Position numbers and translations under genes: made by a program
In this document: positions 1-8,563 of the stretch, one piece after another
How positions within the stretch are numbered: the stretch's first letter is position 1
Layout: each line of letters opens with the position of its first letter
Notes under the pieces: model-generated
What the model was told of the DNA's origin: nothing
What the model saw: the letters and a program-made list of their open reading frames with translations, nothing else
Databases searched by the model: none
NCBI GenBank assembly: GCA_003553485.1
Contig: PWEJ01000077.1
Location: forward strand, 30,824-94,823
Length of the DNA stretch: 64,000 nt
Origin: Halanaerobiaceae bacterium
Lineage (GTDB): Bacteria > Bacillota > Halanaerobiia > Halanaerobiales > Halarsenatibacteraceae
Reading direction: 5' to 3'

Positions 1-1
1 A

Positions 2-178
2 GAAGCACTGCAAAAAAGACTTGAAGGTGTATACAGCATCGATAGCAGTAAAAAAATGAGACGCTCCCATGAAAACCCCATGATTCAAAAACTCTATGAT
101 GAATTTTTAGGCAAACCTGGAAGCCATAAAGCTCATAAGCTTCTGCATACTGAATATACAGCCAGGGGGTTAAATTAG
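2..178 (+). CDS. [FeFe] hydrogenase large subunit, C-terminal fragment
   Basis: Partial gene cut by the window's left edge; 58 residues are readable before a TAG stop. The tail contains RRSHENP, LYDEFLGKPG and AHKLLHTEY. This matches the C-terminal end of NAD(P)H-linked or monomeric [FeFe] hydrogenases (HydA/HndD type), where a serine-histidine-glutamate-asparagine-proline stretch is followed by LY.EFLG.P. The enzyme makes or consumes H2 with ferredoxin or NAD(P)H in fermentation. The catalytic H-cluster cysteines lie outside the window, so the subgroup cannot be decided. A strong hairpin follows the stop. Confidence 0.75.
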   Translation, partial: EALQKRLEGVYSIDSSKKMRRSHENPMIQKLYDEFLGKPGSHKAHKLLHTEYTARGLN

Positions 179-228
179 GTTAGAAGCCAACAACTCTATT
201 ATAGTTAAGGAAAATTTAAGTTTAATTA

Positions 229-277
229 AAAAAATAAGCGGGGAGACTGTTAGCTATAATTTCCCCGCTTATTTTTA
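229..277. terminator. bidirectional rho-independent terminator
   Basis: A GC-rich stem, with AATAAGCGGGGA on one arm and TTCCCCGCTTATT on the other, lies between two convergent genes. It is flanked by A-runs on the left and T-runs on the right. It can therefore end both the hydrogenase transcript (plus strand) and the thioredoxin-like transcript (minus strand). Confidence 0.8.
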
Positions 278-613
278 TTAAAATTTTTCAAGAGCAGACT
301 GAATTTTTTCTTTGGTTAGCGACTCTTCGCTAAATTGTTCCTTTTTCTCGCCAAACTTATAGATTGCCACCGTCGGGACTTTTTTTATTCCTTGATTGAG
401 AGCTAGACGAGAGTTTTTTGTATTGTAAGTTAACTCGCCACTGATATTGAAGTTATAAAAATCTGTTTTGTCTGAGAAGTCATCCTTTAAATTGCCTATA
501 ATAGTCTTAATATCTTTACAGGCATCGCAATCATCACTATAGTAATTAACCAGAACCACATTTTTAGAATTTAAAACTTTATCAACGAAATTATTGGGAT
601 TAATATTCTGCAT
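278..613 (-). CDS. thioredoxin-like protein with a CDAC active site
   Basis: A 111-residue single-domain thioredoxin fold. The redox motif C29-D-A-C32 follows a beta strand (VVLVNYYSDD), and the cis-proline is at P80 in KVPTVAIY. The motif CDAC differs from the CGPC of canonical thioredoxins, and no signal peptide is visible, so the protein should act in the cytoplasm. The start is an ATG behind a run of G residues that serves as ribosome binding site. It is the only protein gene on the minus strand of the window and converges on the hydrogenase gene. A general thiol-disulfide reductase or a ferredoxin/flavin-linked thioredoxin are both possible; the specific partner is unknown. Confidence 0.8.
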   Translation of the reverse strand: MQNINPNNFVDKVLNSKNVVLVNYYSDDCDACKDIKTIIGNLKDDFSDKTDFYNFNISGELTYNTKNSRLALNQGIKKVPTVAIYKFGEKKEQFSEESLTKEKIQSALEKF

Positions 614-773
614 TCAAACCCCCCCCTTTTTTTTATTCCTAAAATTATGATAATTGAATTAACTTTGACACTTTAAATATAACATATTTTGTCTTTTATG
701 TCTAGTATTAAAATTCAGAAATTAACCTCAAAATTTAATCTGAAAAGTTTTTTTTAGCCCTAAAATTAAAAAA

Positions 774-860
774 TGGTGCTGAAGGTGGGATTCGAACCCA
801 CACAGGCGTTAGCCCACATGACCCTGAATCATGCGCGTCTGCCAGTTCCGCCACTTCAGC
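774..860 (-). tRNA. tRNA-Leu (anticodon CAG)
   Basis: Read on the minus strand, an 87-base class II tRNA starts with the 7-bp acceptor arm GCTGAAG and pairs it with CTTCAGC. The discriminator A and an encoded CCA follow. The anticodon stem CATGA/TCATG encloses the loop TTCAGGG, giving anticodon CAG for CUG codons. A long variable arm and the T-arm GTGGGTTCGAATCCCAC are present, as expected for leucine tRNA. Confidence 0.97.
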
Positions 861-869
861 ACTGCATTT

Positions 870-899
870 ATTCTAACTTAAAAGTAGTGGTATTGTCAA
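870..899 (-). promoter_or_regulatory. probable sigma-A promoter of tRNA-Leu
   Basis: On the minus strand, TTGACA is followed after 18 bases by TAGAAT, ending about 10 bases before the mature 5' end of the tRNA. On the plus strand the same region also contains an 8-bp inverted repeat (TATTGTCA/TGACAATA, 891-914). Confidence 0.6.
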
Positions 900-1069
900 G
901 CTTTCCTGACAATATTTTTCCTGATTTTCAGCAAAACCTTCAGTTAATTGAATAAATTTGCAGGAAATTAGGGGCTTTTCCAGAATATTATAAAGTGATG
1001 TTTTTATCAATCAGGAGATATTTTATGGTTTATTTTAGAAAAACAATTATTTAGGAGGGGTTTTAAAAA

Positions 1070-1924
1070 ATGAGTGAATTAATTGATGGCAAGGCAATTT
1101 CAGCAGAAATTAAAGAAGAGCTAAAAGAAAGAATCAAAGATTTAAAAGAAGAAGGAAGAGTACCTGGGCTAGCCGTGGTTTTAGTCGGCGATAATCCAGC
1201 TTCCGCTACTTATGTTAAAATGAAAGATAAGACAGCTACAGAGCTTGGGATCCATTCCGTTAAGAAAAATGTGGAAGCGGATATTAGCCAGGAAGACCTT
1301 TTAGATATTATCGATGAACTAAATAATGATGATAAAATTGATGGCATATTAGTACAATTGCCACTTCCAGATCATATTGATGAGCATGCTATTATTGAGG
1401 CCATTGATCCCGGTAAGGATGTAGATGGTTTCCATCCTGTTAATACAGGAAGGTTATTCAGCGGTCAGCAGGATAAGCTTCGCTTCGATCCCTGCACACC
1501 TCTGGGCATAATAGAACTAATAGAGAGATCAGGATATGAGATTGAAGGTAAAGATGCAGTAGTTTTAGGTCGAAGCAATATAGTAGGAAAACCAGTGGCC
1601 CATCTATTAATTGAAAAGAATGCCACCATAACGATCTGTCATAGCCGCACTCAGGATTTAGCAGGAAAAGCTGCCTCTGCCGATATTCTGGTTGCCGCTG
1701 TTGGTAGACCGGAATTTGTTACCGGCGATATGGTTAAAGAGGGCGCCTGCGTAATCGATGTAGGTATCAATAGAGTGGACGGAGAGCTAGTTGGAGATGT
1801 TGATTTTGCTGCTGCTAAGGAGAAGGCTGGAGCCATAACCCCTGTTCCTGGTGGCGTTGGTCCTATGACTATCGCTATGTTAATGAGTAATACAGTAAAA
1901 GCCAGAGAGTATCATGGAGTCTAA
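1070..1924 (+). CDS. folD: bifunctional methylenetetrahydrofolate dehydrogenase / cyclohydrolase
   Basis: A 284-residue cytoplasmic enzyme of one-carbon metabolism. It oxidises 5,10-methylene-tetrahydrofolate with NADP and hydrolyses the methenyl form to 10-formyl-tetrahydrofolate. The catalytic Y48xxxK52 (YVKMK), the VQLPLPDHI substrate loop near residue 97, the Rossmann segment GRSNIVGKPVAHLL and the C-terminal PGGVGPMT signature are all present. Length is normal for the family. The start has a strong site (TTAGGAGGGG). It opens the folD-xseA-xseB-ispA-dxs-tlyA series conserved in Firmicutes and overlaps xseA by 11 bases, so the two are probably translationally coupled. Confidence 0.97.
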   Translation: MSELIDGKAISAEIKEELKERIKDLKEEGRVPGLAVVLVGDNPASATYVKMKDKTATELGIHSVKKNVEADISQEDLLDIIDELNNDDKIDGILVQLPLPDHIDEHAIIEAIDPGKDVDGFHPVNTGRLFSGQQDKLRFDPCTPLGIIELIERSGYEIEGKDAVVLGRSNIVGKPVAHLLIEKNATITICHSRTQDLAGKAASADILVAAVGRPEFVTGDMVKEGACVIDVGINRVDGELVGDVDFAAAKEKAGAITPVPGGVGPMTIAMLMSNTVKAREYHGV

Positions 1925-3119
1925 GCTCTATTCCGTAACTGAGGTCACCTCAAGAGTAAAATCCCTATTGCAAAATGATGCAGTTCTTTCTAATTTGAAG
2001 GTGGAGGGAGAAATATCCAACTTTCACCATCACAGGTCAGGTCACATGTATTTTTCTTTAAAGGATGATAACTCTAAATTAAATTGTGTGATGTTCAAAG
2101 GAAATAACAAAAAGTTGGATTTTGCTCCTGAGGATGGCCAGGTGGTACTCGCCCGGGGCTACTTAGATGTCTATGTGCCTCGGGGGGAGTACCAGCTTTA
2201 TGTATCCAGCTTGGAAGAGGTTGGCGAAGGAATACTCTATCAAAAGTTTATCAAATTAAAGGAAAAACTAGAAGAAGAAGGCCTCTTTGCTCCAGAAAAG
2301 AAAAAGGACATACCCTTTTTACCAGAAAAAATAGGTTTAGTTACCTCTCCCACGGGAGCAGCTATCAGAGATATATTATCTGTACTTAAAAGAAGGTATG
2401 ATGGAGTTTCTGTTTTATTATATCCATCAAGAGTACAGGGTAATGAGGCTGAAGGGGAGTTAATTACTGGCCTGGAATATTTAGAGGCTCAAAAGGACAT
2501 AGACCTGATTATAATAAGCAGGGGCGGGGGTTCCTTAGAAGACCTCTGGCCCTTTAATAGTGAAGAGCTTGCCAGAAAGATATATTCTTTAAAAACGCCT
2601 GTGATTAGCGGGGTGGGGCATGAGACTGATTTTACTATTGCAGACTTTGTGGCTGACCTTAGAGCTCCAACTCCGTCAGCTGCAGCGGAATTGGCAGTAC
2701 AGGATTTTGCTCAACTTATTAATAATCTGCAGGATTTAGCCAGACGTCTATGCTCCAGTTATCGTAACAAAATAAACTCTAGTAAAAAAGACTTAGATTT
2801 TATTAAAAGTAAAAAGATCTGGCGAGACCCTGCTATAATGTGGCAGAATACCCGGCAACTCTTAGATGATCTGATGCTCCGCTTCAGCAATAATCTCAGT
2901 ACCAGTTTTAAAGAACACCGCCGGAAAGTTACAAACCTAGAAAGAGAACTTAAAAATTTGAGTCCCGAGAAAATTTTAGCTCGCGGTTATAGTATAACTT
3001 TAAATGAAAGCGGCCAGGTGATAAAAGATCATTCTCAGGTAGAGGATAAGGATCTTATTATTAGTAGACTGGCTAAAGGGAAAGTGATGAGTGAAGTTAA
3101 AGAAAGCAGGGAGGAATAA
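1914..3119 (+). CDS. xseA: exodeoxyribonuclease VII large subunit
   Basis: A 401-residue large subunit of exonuclease VII, which degrades single-stranded DNA in both directions with XseB. An N-terminal OB-fold (about residues 5-100, with HRSGHMYFSLKD) is followed by the catalytic core with GLVTSPTGAAIRDI, RGGGSLEDLWPFN and GVGHETDFTIADFVAD near residue 240. A coiled region at the C-terminus should bind the small subunit. It starts inside the end of folD and stops one base before xseB. Confidence 0.96.
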   Translation: MESKLYSVTEVTSRVKSLLQNDAVLSNLKVEGEISNFHHHRSGHMYFSLKDDNSKLNCVMFKGNNKKLDFAPEDGQVVLARGYLDVYVPRGEYQLYVSSLEEVGEGILYQKFIKLKEKLEEEGLFAPEKKKDIPFLPEKIGLVTSPTGAAIRDILSVLKRRYDGVSVLLYPSRVQGNEAEGELITGLEYLEAQKDIDLIIISRGGGSLEDLWPFNSEELARKIYSLKTPVISGVGHETDFTIADFVADLRAPTPSAAAELAVQDFAQLINNLQDLARRLCSSYRNKINSSKKDLDFIKSKKIWRDPAIMWQNTRQLLDDLMLRFSNNLSTSFKEHRRKVTNLERELKNLSPEKILARGYSITLNESGQVIKDHSQVEDKDLIISRLAKGKVMSEVKESREE

Positions 3120-3120
3120 C

Positions 3121-3423
3121 ATGACTGATAAAAAAGACAATTTATTTTCCGGGGCTAACGATCAGAGCGAAAAGGAAGAGCTAACTGAACTGCCCCAGGA
3201 TATTACCTTTGAGGAAGCTTTAAAAGAATTAGAGGAAATTGTGCAGGAATTAGAGGGTGATATGCTCTCTTTAGATAAATCAATGGAAAAATTTACTTAC
3301 GGTATGGAGTTAATAAAATATTGTCAGCAAGAGCTCGATAGGGCCGAGGGTAAAATTGAACAGGTAATTGAAAAAAACGATGAATTAAAGGAAATTATAC
3401 CCTTTGAAATAGCAGAGGAATAA
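3121..3423 (+). CDS. xseB: exodeoxyribonuclease VII small subunit
   Basis: About 100 residues, mostly helical. The core ITFEEALKELEEIVQELE with the following LDKSMEKFTYG is the XseB signature. An acidic N-terminal extension of about 30 residues precedes the core. The start was placed at the ATG at 3121, which has GGGAGGA at the right distance; a longer in-frame opening from 3091 lies inside xseA and lacks such a site. It forms a multi-copy helical handle on XseA. Confidence 0.93.
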   Translation: MTDKKDNLFSGANDQSEKEELTELPQDITFEEALKELEEIVQELEGDMLSLDKSMEKFTYGMELIKYCQQELDRAEGKIEQVIEKNDELKEIIPFEIAEE

Positions 3424-3490
3424 AAATAACATCAATATTAAAAGATTAGATAAAAGTCTTCAATGGTTTAGAAGACTTAGGAGGTTGAAA

Positions 3491-4369
3491 ATGGAAAGGT
3501 TTGCCACAATGCTCACTGAATACAGGCAAAATGTTGATTATTATCTGGAGAATTTAATGGCTGAAAGCGATATGTTGCCGGATTTGAAAAAGGCAATATC
3601 TTATAGTCTTTTGTCAGGCGGCAAAAGAATCCGACCGATTTTAACCTTATTGACCTGTGAATTGGTAGAAGGTCAAAAAGAGGCTGCTCAAAAAGTAGGA
3701 GCAGCCCTTGAGTTTATTCACACCTATTCTTTAATACATGACGATCTGCCAGCTATGGATGATGACGAATTTAGACGAGGTCAAAAAACCAATCATCTGG
3801 TCTTTGGAGAGGGTTTAGCCATTTTAGCAGGTGATGCCCTGCTAACCGAGGCCTTTACCCTTTTAACCGGCGTAAACCTTTCTGGCGAAAAAAGATGTCA
3901 GCTTATAAAATTAATTAGCACAGCAGCCGGGCCAGCCGGTATGGTGGGAGGTCAGGTATTAGATTTACAGGCAGAAGGAAAAAATATTGATTTAAACCAA
4001 TTGAAAAAAATTCATCAAAAGAAGACGGGTGAACTTTTTAAAGCAGCTATATTAGGTGGAGCTCTTTGTGGTCAACCTCAAAGAGAAGAATGGCAGGCAC
4101 TGGAAAAATACGCCACTAATTTAGGGCTAACTTTTCAAATCGTTGATGATATTTTAGATGTAACAGGGGATAGCGAGAAGTTAGGAAAGGAAGTTGGTCA
4201 GGATGAAAAGAGAGGCAAAAACACCTATCCTTCCCTTTTAGGGCTGGCTGAAGCGCAGGATAGGGCTGAAGAGGTTGCCCGGAAAGCCAGGGAGTCACTT
4301 AAAATTTTTGGAGAGAATGCAGCGGATTTATCGAATTTAGTAACTTTTGTCTTGAAAAGAAGTTACTAA
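3491..4369 (+). CDS. ispA: polyprenyl (farnesyl/geranylgeranyl) diphosphate synthase
   Basis: A 292-residue class 1 prenyltransferase that condenses isopentenyl diphosphate with allylic diphosphates. The first aspartate-rich motif is DDLPAMDDDEFRRG, the second is DDILD, with GGKRIRP for the substrate lysine/arginine and GGQVLDLQAE in between. The ATG at 3491 follows AGGAGG at six bases and is preferred over a TTG at 3485 that overlaps the site. Location between xseB and dxs is the classical Firmicutes ispA position; chain length (C15 or C20) cannot be read with certainty. Confidence 0.94.
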   Translation: MERFATMLTEYRQNVDYYLENLMAESDMLPDLKKAISYSLLSGGKRIRPILTLLTCELVEGQKEAAQKVGAALEFIHTYSLIHDDLPAMDDDEFRRGQKTNHLVFGEGLAILAGDALLTEAFTLLTGVNLSGEKRCQLIKLISTAAGPAGMVGGQVLDLQAEGKNIDLNQLKKIHQKKTGELFKAAILGGALCGQPQREEWQALEKYATNLGLTFQIVDDILDVTGDSEKLGKEVGQDEKRGKNTYPSLLGLAEAQDRAEEVARKARESLKIFGENAADLSNLVTFVLKRSY

Positions 4370-4398
4370 TTGCAGGCCTATAAATAGTATGATATAAT
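4370..4398 (+). promoter_or_regulatory. sigma-A promoter upstream of dxs
   Basis: TTGCAG and TATAAT are separated by exactly 17 bases. The -35 box directly abuts the ispA stop codon. This would allow dxs and the genes after it to be transcribed independently of the folD-ispA part. Confidence 0.65.
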
Positions 4399-4459
4399 AA
4401 TCAAGAAAATTACTAGGTTATTATATGAGAAGTAAAGCAATTTTAAAGAGGTGGCTCAA

Positions 4460-6346
4460 ATGTCAGAGCTCTTAAAAGAAATAAATAATCCCGGTGATTT
4501 AAAAAACTTAAACAGAGAAGAACTAGAAAAATTAGCTGAGGAAGTTAGGGAGTTTCTTATCTGTACAGTGGCTGAGACTGGAGGTCATTTGGCCTCTAAT
4601 TTAGGAGTCGTGGAGTTAACAATAGCGCTCCATCGCCATCTAGAAAGCCCTAAGGATAAAATAGTTTGGGATGTTGGACATCAGTGTTACACACATAAAA
4701 TATTAACCGGTCGAAGGAATAAAATGACTACAATAAGATGTTATCAGGGATTAAGCGGTTTCCCCAAGTTTAGCGAGAGCAAACATGACATTATCGAAAC
4801 AGGTCATAGTGGGACTTCTATTTCTTCAGCTCTGGGATTAGCACGAGCTCGAGAACATAAAGGTAGTAATGAACGCATTTATTGTGTAATTGGAGATGGG
4901 GCAATTACTGGTGGAATGGCCTTTGAGGCTTTAAACCATGCCGGTGATTTAGATACCAATATGAAAGTTATCTTAAATGACAATGAGATGTCTATATCCC
5001 CAAATGTTGGGGCTTTATCGAGCTATTTATCCCGTCTGAGGACCGACCCCGGCATTAGAAAAATCTCTGATGATGTAGCAGAATTGGTCAATTCAATACC
5101 TGGCATAGGTTCTGGGGTCTCTAAAACTATGGATAAAGCCAAAGATAGCCTTAAATATATACTGGTACCAGGAATTTTATTCGAAGAGATGGGTTTTACC
5201 TATCTGGGTCCGGTGCCTGGCCATGATATTAAAGCACTCCTGGAAATTTTTAAACAGGCTGATCAGGTGGAAGGCCCTGTATTAATCCACGTTAATACAG
5301 TAAAGGGTAAAGGCTATCATCCAGCAGAAAGCTGTCCTAAAGATTATCATGGAGTGGGGCCCTTTAAAATTGAAAATGGTGAGGCTGAAAAAAGTCGAGA
5401 TAAGCCAACCTACAGTCAAATTTTTGGCAGGACCATGGTTGAACTGGGAGAACAAGATATGAGACTGGTTGGTATTACAGCAGCAATGCCAGCAGGAACT
5501 GGCTTAAATATTTTCCAGGAAAAATTTCCTGATAGAGTATATGATGTGGGGATAGCTGAACAGCATGCTCTAACCTTCAGCGCGGGATTAGCCCGCGGTG
5601 GGGTAAGACCAGTAGTTGCCCTCTATTCTACCTTTTTACAGCGGGGATATGATCAGGTTATCCATGATCTCTGTCTGCAAAACCTGCCAGTTACAATAGC
5701 CATTGATAGGGCTGGAATAGTGGGTAGTGATGGAGAAACTCATCAGGGCCTATTTGATCTGTCCTTTCTCCGGGCTGTGCCCAATTTAACTTTGCTGGCC
5801 CCCAAGGATGAAAATGAACTGGTGCAGATGCTCTTCACTGCCTATCATCTTGATAGTCCCGCAGCAGTTAGATATCCCCGGGGAGAAGGAGAAGGAGTGG
5901 AAATTGACTGGAATCCTGAAGATCTACCTATAGGTAAAGGAGAAGTATTAAATAAAGGTGAAGATATTTTAATACTGGCTCTAGGCTCCAGGGTTTATCC
6001 AGCTATGGAAGCCAGCCGGATTCTAGAAAAGGAAGGATATTCTGTTACTCTATATAATGCCCGTTTTATCAAACCTCTACCTGAAGAAATTATTGAATTG
6101 GCTCAAAGGCATAAATATTTAGTGACAGTTGAAGAAAATGTCTTGGCTGGTGGTTTTGGCAGTGCTGTTCTGGAGTTTTTCAATAGCAAAAATATTTATA
6201 AACCAGTTTTAACTATCGGCCTTCCTGATGAATTTGTCACCCATGGGGGTCAGGAGCAGATGAGGAAAGAATATAAAATTGACAGCCAGGGTATTTGTGA
6301 ACAAATAAAAGGATTTATCAATAAAAATGATTTGGGGAAGAAATAG
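4460..6346 (+). CDS. dxs: 1-deoxy-D-xylulose-5-phosphate synthase
   Basis: A 628-residue thiamine-diphosphate enzyme that joins pyruvate and glyceraldehyde 3-phosphate in the first step of the MEP isoprenoid pathway. The cofactor motif GDGAITGGMAFEALNHAG ending in LNDNEMSIS, the histidine-rich GHSGTSISSALG, and the transketolase pyrimidine-domain segment DRAGIVGSDGETHQG are intact. Start at the ATG at 4460, behind GAGGTGG; a GTG at 4451 inside the ribosome site is the alternative. It adjoins ispA, so precursor supply and prenyl chain synthesis sit together. tlyA begins at the very next base. Confidence 0.96.
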   Translation: MSELLKEINNPGDLKNLNREELEKLAEEVREFLICTVAETGGHLASNLGVVELTIALHRHLESPKDKIVWDVGHQCYTHKILTGRRNKMTTIRCYQGLSGFPKFSESKHDIIETGHSGTSISSALGLARAREHKGSNERIYCVIGDGAITGGMAFEALNHAGDLDTNMKVILNDNEMSISPNVGALSSYLSRLRTDPGIRKISDDVAELVNSIPGIGSGVSKTMDKAKDSLKYILVPGILFEEMGFTYLGPVPGHDIKALLEIFKQADQVEGPVLIHVNTVKGKGYHPAESCPKDYHGVGPFKIENGEAEKSRDKPTYSQIFGRTMVELGEQDMRLVGITAAMPAGTGLNIFQEKFPDRVYDVGIAEQHALTFSAGLARGGVRPVVALYSTFLQRGYDQVIHDLCLQNLPVTIAIDRAGIVGSDGETHQGLFDLSFLRAVPNLTLLAPKDENELVQMLFTAYHLDSPAAVRYPRGEGEGVEIDWNPEDLPIGKGEVLNKGEDILILALGSRVYPAMEASRILEKEGYSVTLYNARFIKPLPEEIIELAQRHKYLVTVEENVLAGGFGSAVLEFFNSKNIYKPVLTIGLPDEFVTHGGQEQMRKEYKIDSQGICEQIKGFINKNDLGKK

Positions 6347-7192
6347 ATGAGCAAGAAAGAAAGGTTAGATATTTTACTGGCAGAAAGAGATTATTACCGC
6401 AGTCGCAGTCAGGCCAAAAGAGCTATTATGGCCGGAGAAGTAAAGGTAAATAATGAAATAGTCGATAAAGCAGGGACAAAAATTGATAGTCAGGCTAAAA
6501 TAGAAATCAAGGAAAAACCCCCTTACGTAAGTAGAGGGGGCAAAAAGCTTAAAAAAGCTCTAACAGCCTTTGCCATTGAGGTCCAGGACAAAATAGCTCT
6601 GGATATTGGCTCTTCTACCGGTGGTTTTACTGATTGCCTCTTGCAGGAGGGAGCCAGAGAAGTTTATGCTGTTGATAGTGGAACAAATCAATTAGCATGG
6701 AAGTTAAGGAAGGATGAGCGGGTTAAGGTTTTTGAGCAGACAAAATTTCATGAATTAAAACCAGGAGATCTACCAGCAGTATTTCAGCTGGTTACCGTCG
6801 ATGTCTCATTTATTTCTCTGGGTTTAATCCTGCCTGTGGCCGTTAATTTTATGCAAAGGGGAGCAGATATAATAGCTTTGATTAAACCGCAATTTGAAGC
6901 TGGGCCTGATAAGGTAGGTAAAGGTGGGGTAGTAAAGGATACCTCAATTCAGATAGAGGTTATAGAAAAGATTTTAATTCAATCCCTGGAGTTAGGCATA
7001 GAGCCTAAAAACTTAAGCTATTCACCGATAACTGGTGCTTCAGCAGGGAATAGAGAATTTCTTTTTCAAGGAATTTATCAGCCAGCTAAAATAGATGACT
7101 TGAACCAAAATAAAGATAAAATAATTACCGATTGGCAGGATAAAATTGTGGCAACTGTAACTAAAGCCCAGCATGAACTGGGGAGGGGCTGA
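6347..7192 (+). CDS. tlyA: TlyA-family rRNA 2'-O-methyltransferase
   Basis: A 281-residue protein. An N-terminal S4 RNA-binding domain (RLDILLAERDYYRSRSQAKR, about residues 5-65) is followed by an FtsJ-type Rossmann methyltransferase with the SAM motif DIGSSTGGFTDCLLQ near residue 87. KPQFEAG, the family's lysine-containing motif, lies near residue 182. Homologues methylate ribose in 16S/23S rRNA; some are described as haemolysins. No gap separates it from dxs, and it ends just before nadK, which suggests one transcript. Confidence 0.93.
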   Translation: MSKKERLDILLAERDYYRSRSQAKRAIMAGEVKVNNEIVDKAGTKIDSQAKIEIKEKPPYVSRGGKKLKKALTAFAIEVQDKIALDIGSSTGGFTDCLLQEGAREVYAVDSGTNQLAWKLRKDERVKVFEQTKFHELKPGDLPAVFQLVTVDVSFISLGLILPVAVNFMQRGADIIALIKPQFEAGPDKVGKGGVVKDTSIQIEVIEKILIQSLELGIEPKNLSYSPITGASAGNREFLFQGIYQPAKIDDLNQNKDKIITDWQDKIVATVTKAQHELGRG

Positions 7193-7197
7193 TTTTT

Positions 7198-8055
7198 ATT
7201 GCAACTTTTGGTATAATAATAAATACAAAAAAAGAGCAGGCTAAAAATTTAGCACTGGAGTTGCTGGACTATTTAGACCAAAAATCTGTTTCTTATATTT
7301 TAGAAGAAAAATCCAGTAATGTTTTGTTAGCTGATTATAGAACGGCCACCATTCCAGAACTTAAAGAGGAGATTGACTATTTAATTCTTCTCGGTGGTGA
7401 TGGAACTCTTCTGCGGGCAGCTAGATATTTTTGTGGTACCGGAATACCTCTGTTGGGCATCAATGTTGGCAGTCTGGGTTTTATGACAGTAATTGAGAAA
7501 AATAATTATAAAAAAGCCGTGGAAAAAATATTGGCTGATGAGTTTACCATAGAAAATAGAATGATGTTAACGGCAGAGGTCTATCGTTCGCAGAAACAGG
7601 TTTATAAGACCTTCGGTTTAAATGATGTTGTTATCAGCAGGGGTGCAAGCTTTAAACTAATAGGCATTGAGTTATATATAAACGATGAATTTATCAGCAA
7701 TTATGAAGGTGATGGCTTACTGGTTGCTACTCCCACTGGTTCCACAGCTTATTCTCTTTCGGCAGGAGGTCCTATTGTTCATCCAAAGCTTAAGGCTATG
7801 TTAATCACCCCAATCTGCCCCCATAATCTCTTTATGCGCCCGATGGTTATTGGAGATGATGATGAAGTAATGGTTAACTTGAAGATACCAGGTAAAAAAA
7901 TGCATATTTCCACTGATGGCAGAGCTAATTTAGAGCTGCAAAATGGTGATAAAATTAAAATTAAAAAATCCTGCCAGGAAGTAACATTAATAAGATTCCC
8001 CGAGAGAAATTTTTATCAAATTTTACGAGAAAAGATGAAGGTTGATATGCCTTAG
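7198..8055 (+). CDS. nadK: NAD kinase, probable ATT start
   Basis: A cytoplasmic kinase that makes NADP from NAD and ATP or polyphosphate. LGGDGTLLRAAR carries the GGDG catalytic motif, and NYEGDGLLVATPTGSTAYSL is the second NAD-binding loop. Conventional start codons only occur at 7261 (TTG), which would remove the first beta strand. Reading upstream in frame gives IATFGIIINTKKEQA, the expected N-terminal strand, and the only plausible initiator is ATT at 7198, nine bases after GGGAGGGG. This yields 285 residues, the family's normal length. The start is inference; the gene identity is firm. Confidence 0.93.
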   Translation: MATFGIIINTKKEQAKNLALELLDYLDQKSVSYILEEKSSNVLLADYRTATIPELKEEIDYLILLGGDGTLLRAARYFCGTGIPLLGINVGSLGFMTVIEKNNYKKAVEKILADEFTIENRMMLTAEVYRSQKQVYKTFGLNDVVISRGASFKLIGIELYINDEFISNYEGDGLLVATPTGSTAYSLSAGGPIVHPKLKAMLITPICPHNLFMRPMVIGDDDEVMVNLKIPGKKMHISTDGRANLELQNGDKIKIKKSCQEVTLIRFPERNFYQILREKMKVDMP

Positions 8056-8080
8056 AACTTCAAATTCAGGAGGTAAGTTT

Positions 8081-8533
8081 ATGAAAAGCAAAAGACATCT
8101 TAAGATTTTAAGCTTAATCAAAAATGAAAATATTTCAACTCAGGAGGAATTAGTGGCCCGCCTTCATGAAGAGGATATCGAGGTTACTCAAGCTACAATA
8201 TCCAGGGACATAAAGAATTTAGGTTTGATTAAGGTCCCTGATGGTGAGGGTGAGTATAAATATTCTCTGCCCAGCCGGAGGACTCAATCTGATATAGAGG
8301 GCTGGCTGCAGAAAATGTTCCAGGATTTTGTCACCGATATGGATTACAGTGAGAATATTATTGTCATAAAAACCATCAAAGGCACCGCTGGTGGGGTTGC
8401 CTCCACTCTGGATAACTACAGCTGGCAAAATGTGCTGGGAACAGTGGCAGGAGATAATACAGTGATGGTAGTGGTTAAACCGCCAGAAAAAGTTGAAGAA
8501 GTCTTTAATAATTTCAAAAAATTATTAGACTAA
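8081..8533 (+). CDS. argR: arginine repressor
   Basis: A 150-residue ArgR/AhrC protein. The N-terminal winged helix includes TQEELVARLHEE and TQATISRDIKNLGL; the C-terminal domain has the arginine-binding and hexamerisation signature GTVAGDNTVMVVV. It represses arginine biosynthesis and can activate catabolism when arginine is bound. The start is the ATG at 8081 with AGGAGG; in-frame codons from 8042 overlap nadK and have no such site. An arginine deiminase operon lies about 4 kb downstream and is a natural candidate target, although no convincing ARG box was found there. Confidence 0.95.
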   Translation: MKSKRHLKILSLIKNENISTQEELVARLHEEDIEVTQATISRDIKNLGLIKVPDGEGEYKYSLPSRRTQSDIEGWLQKMFQDFVTDMDYSENIIVIKTIKGTAGGVASTLDNYSWQNVLGTVAGDNTVMVVVKPPEKVEEVFNNFKKLLD

Positions 8534-8563
8534 TCAAATTAAAGAGAACCGGAGGGTAAGCCT

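Noticed and set aside
773..955. 60-residue plus-strand open frame
   Set aside because: It is the antisense of tRNA-Leu; its translation (VGFEPT) is the usual false ORF over a tRNA T-arm.
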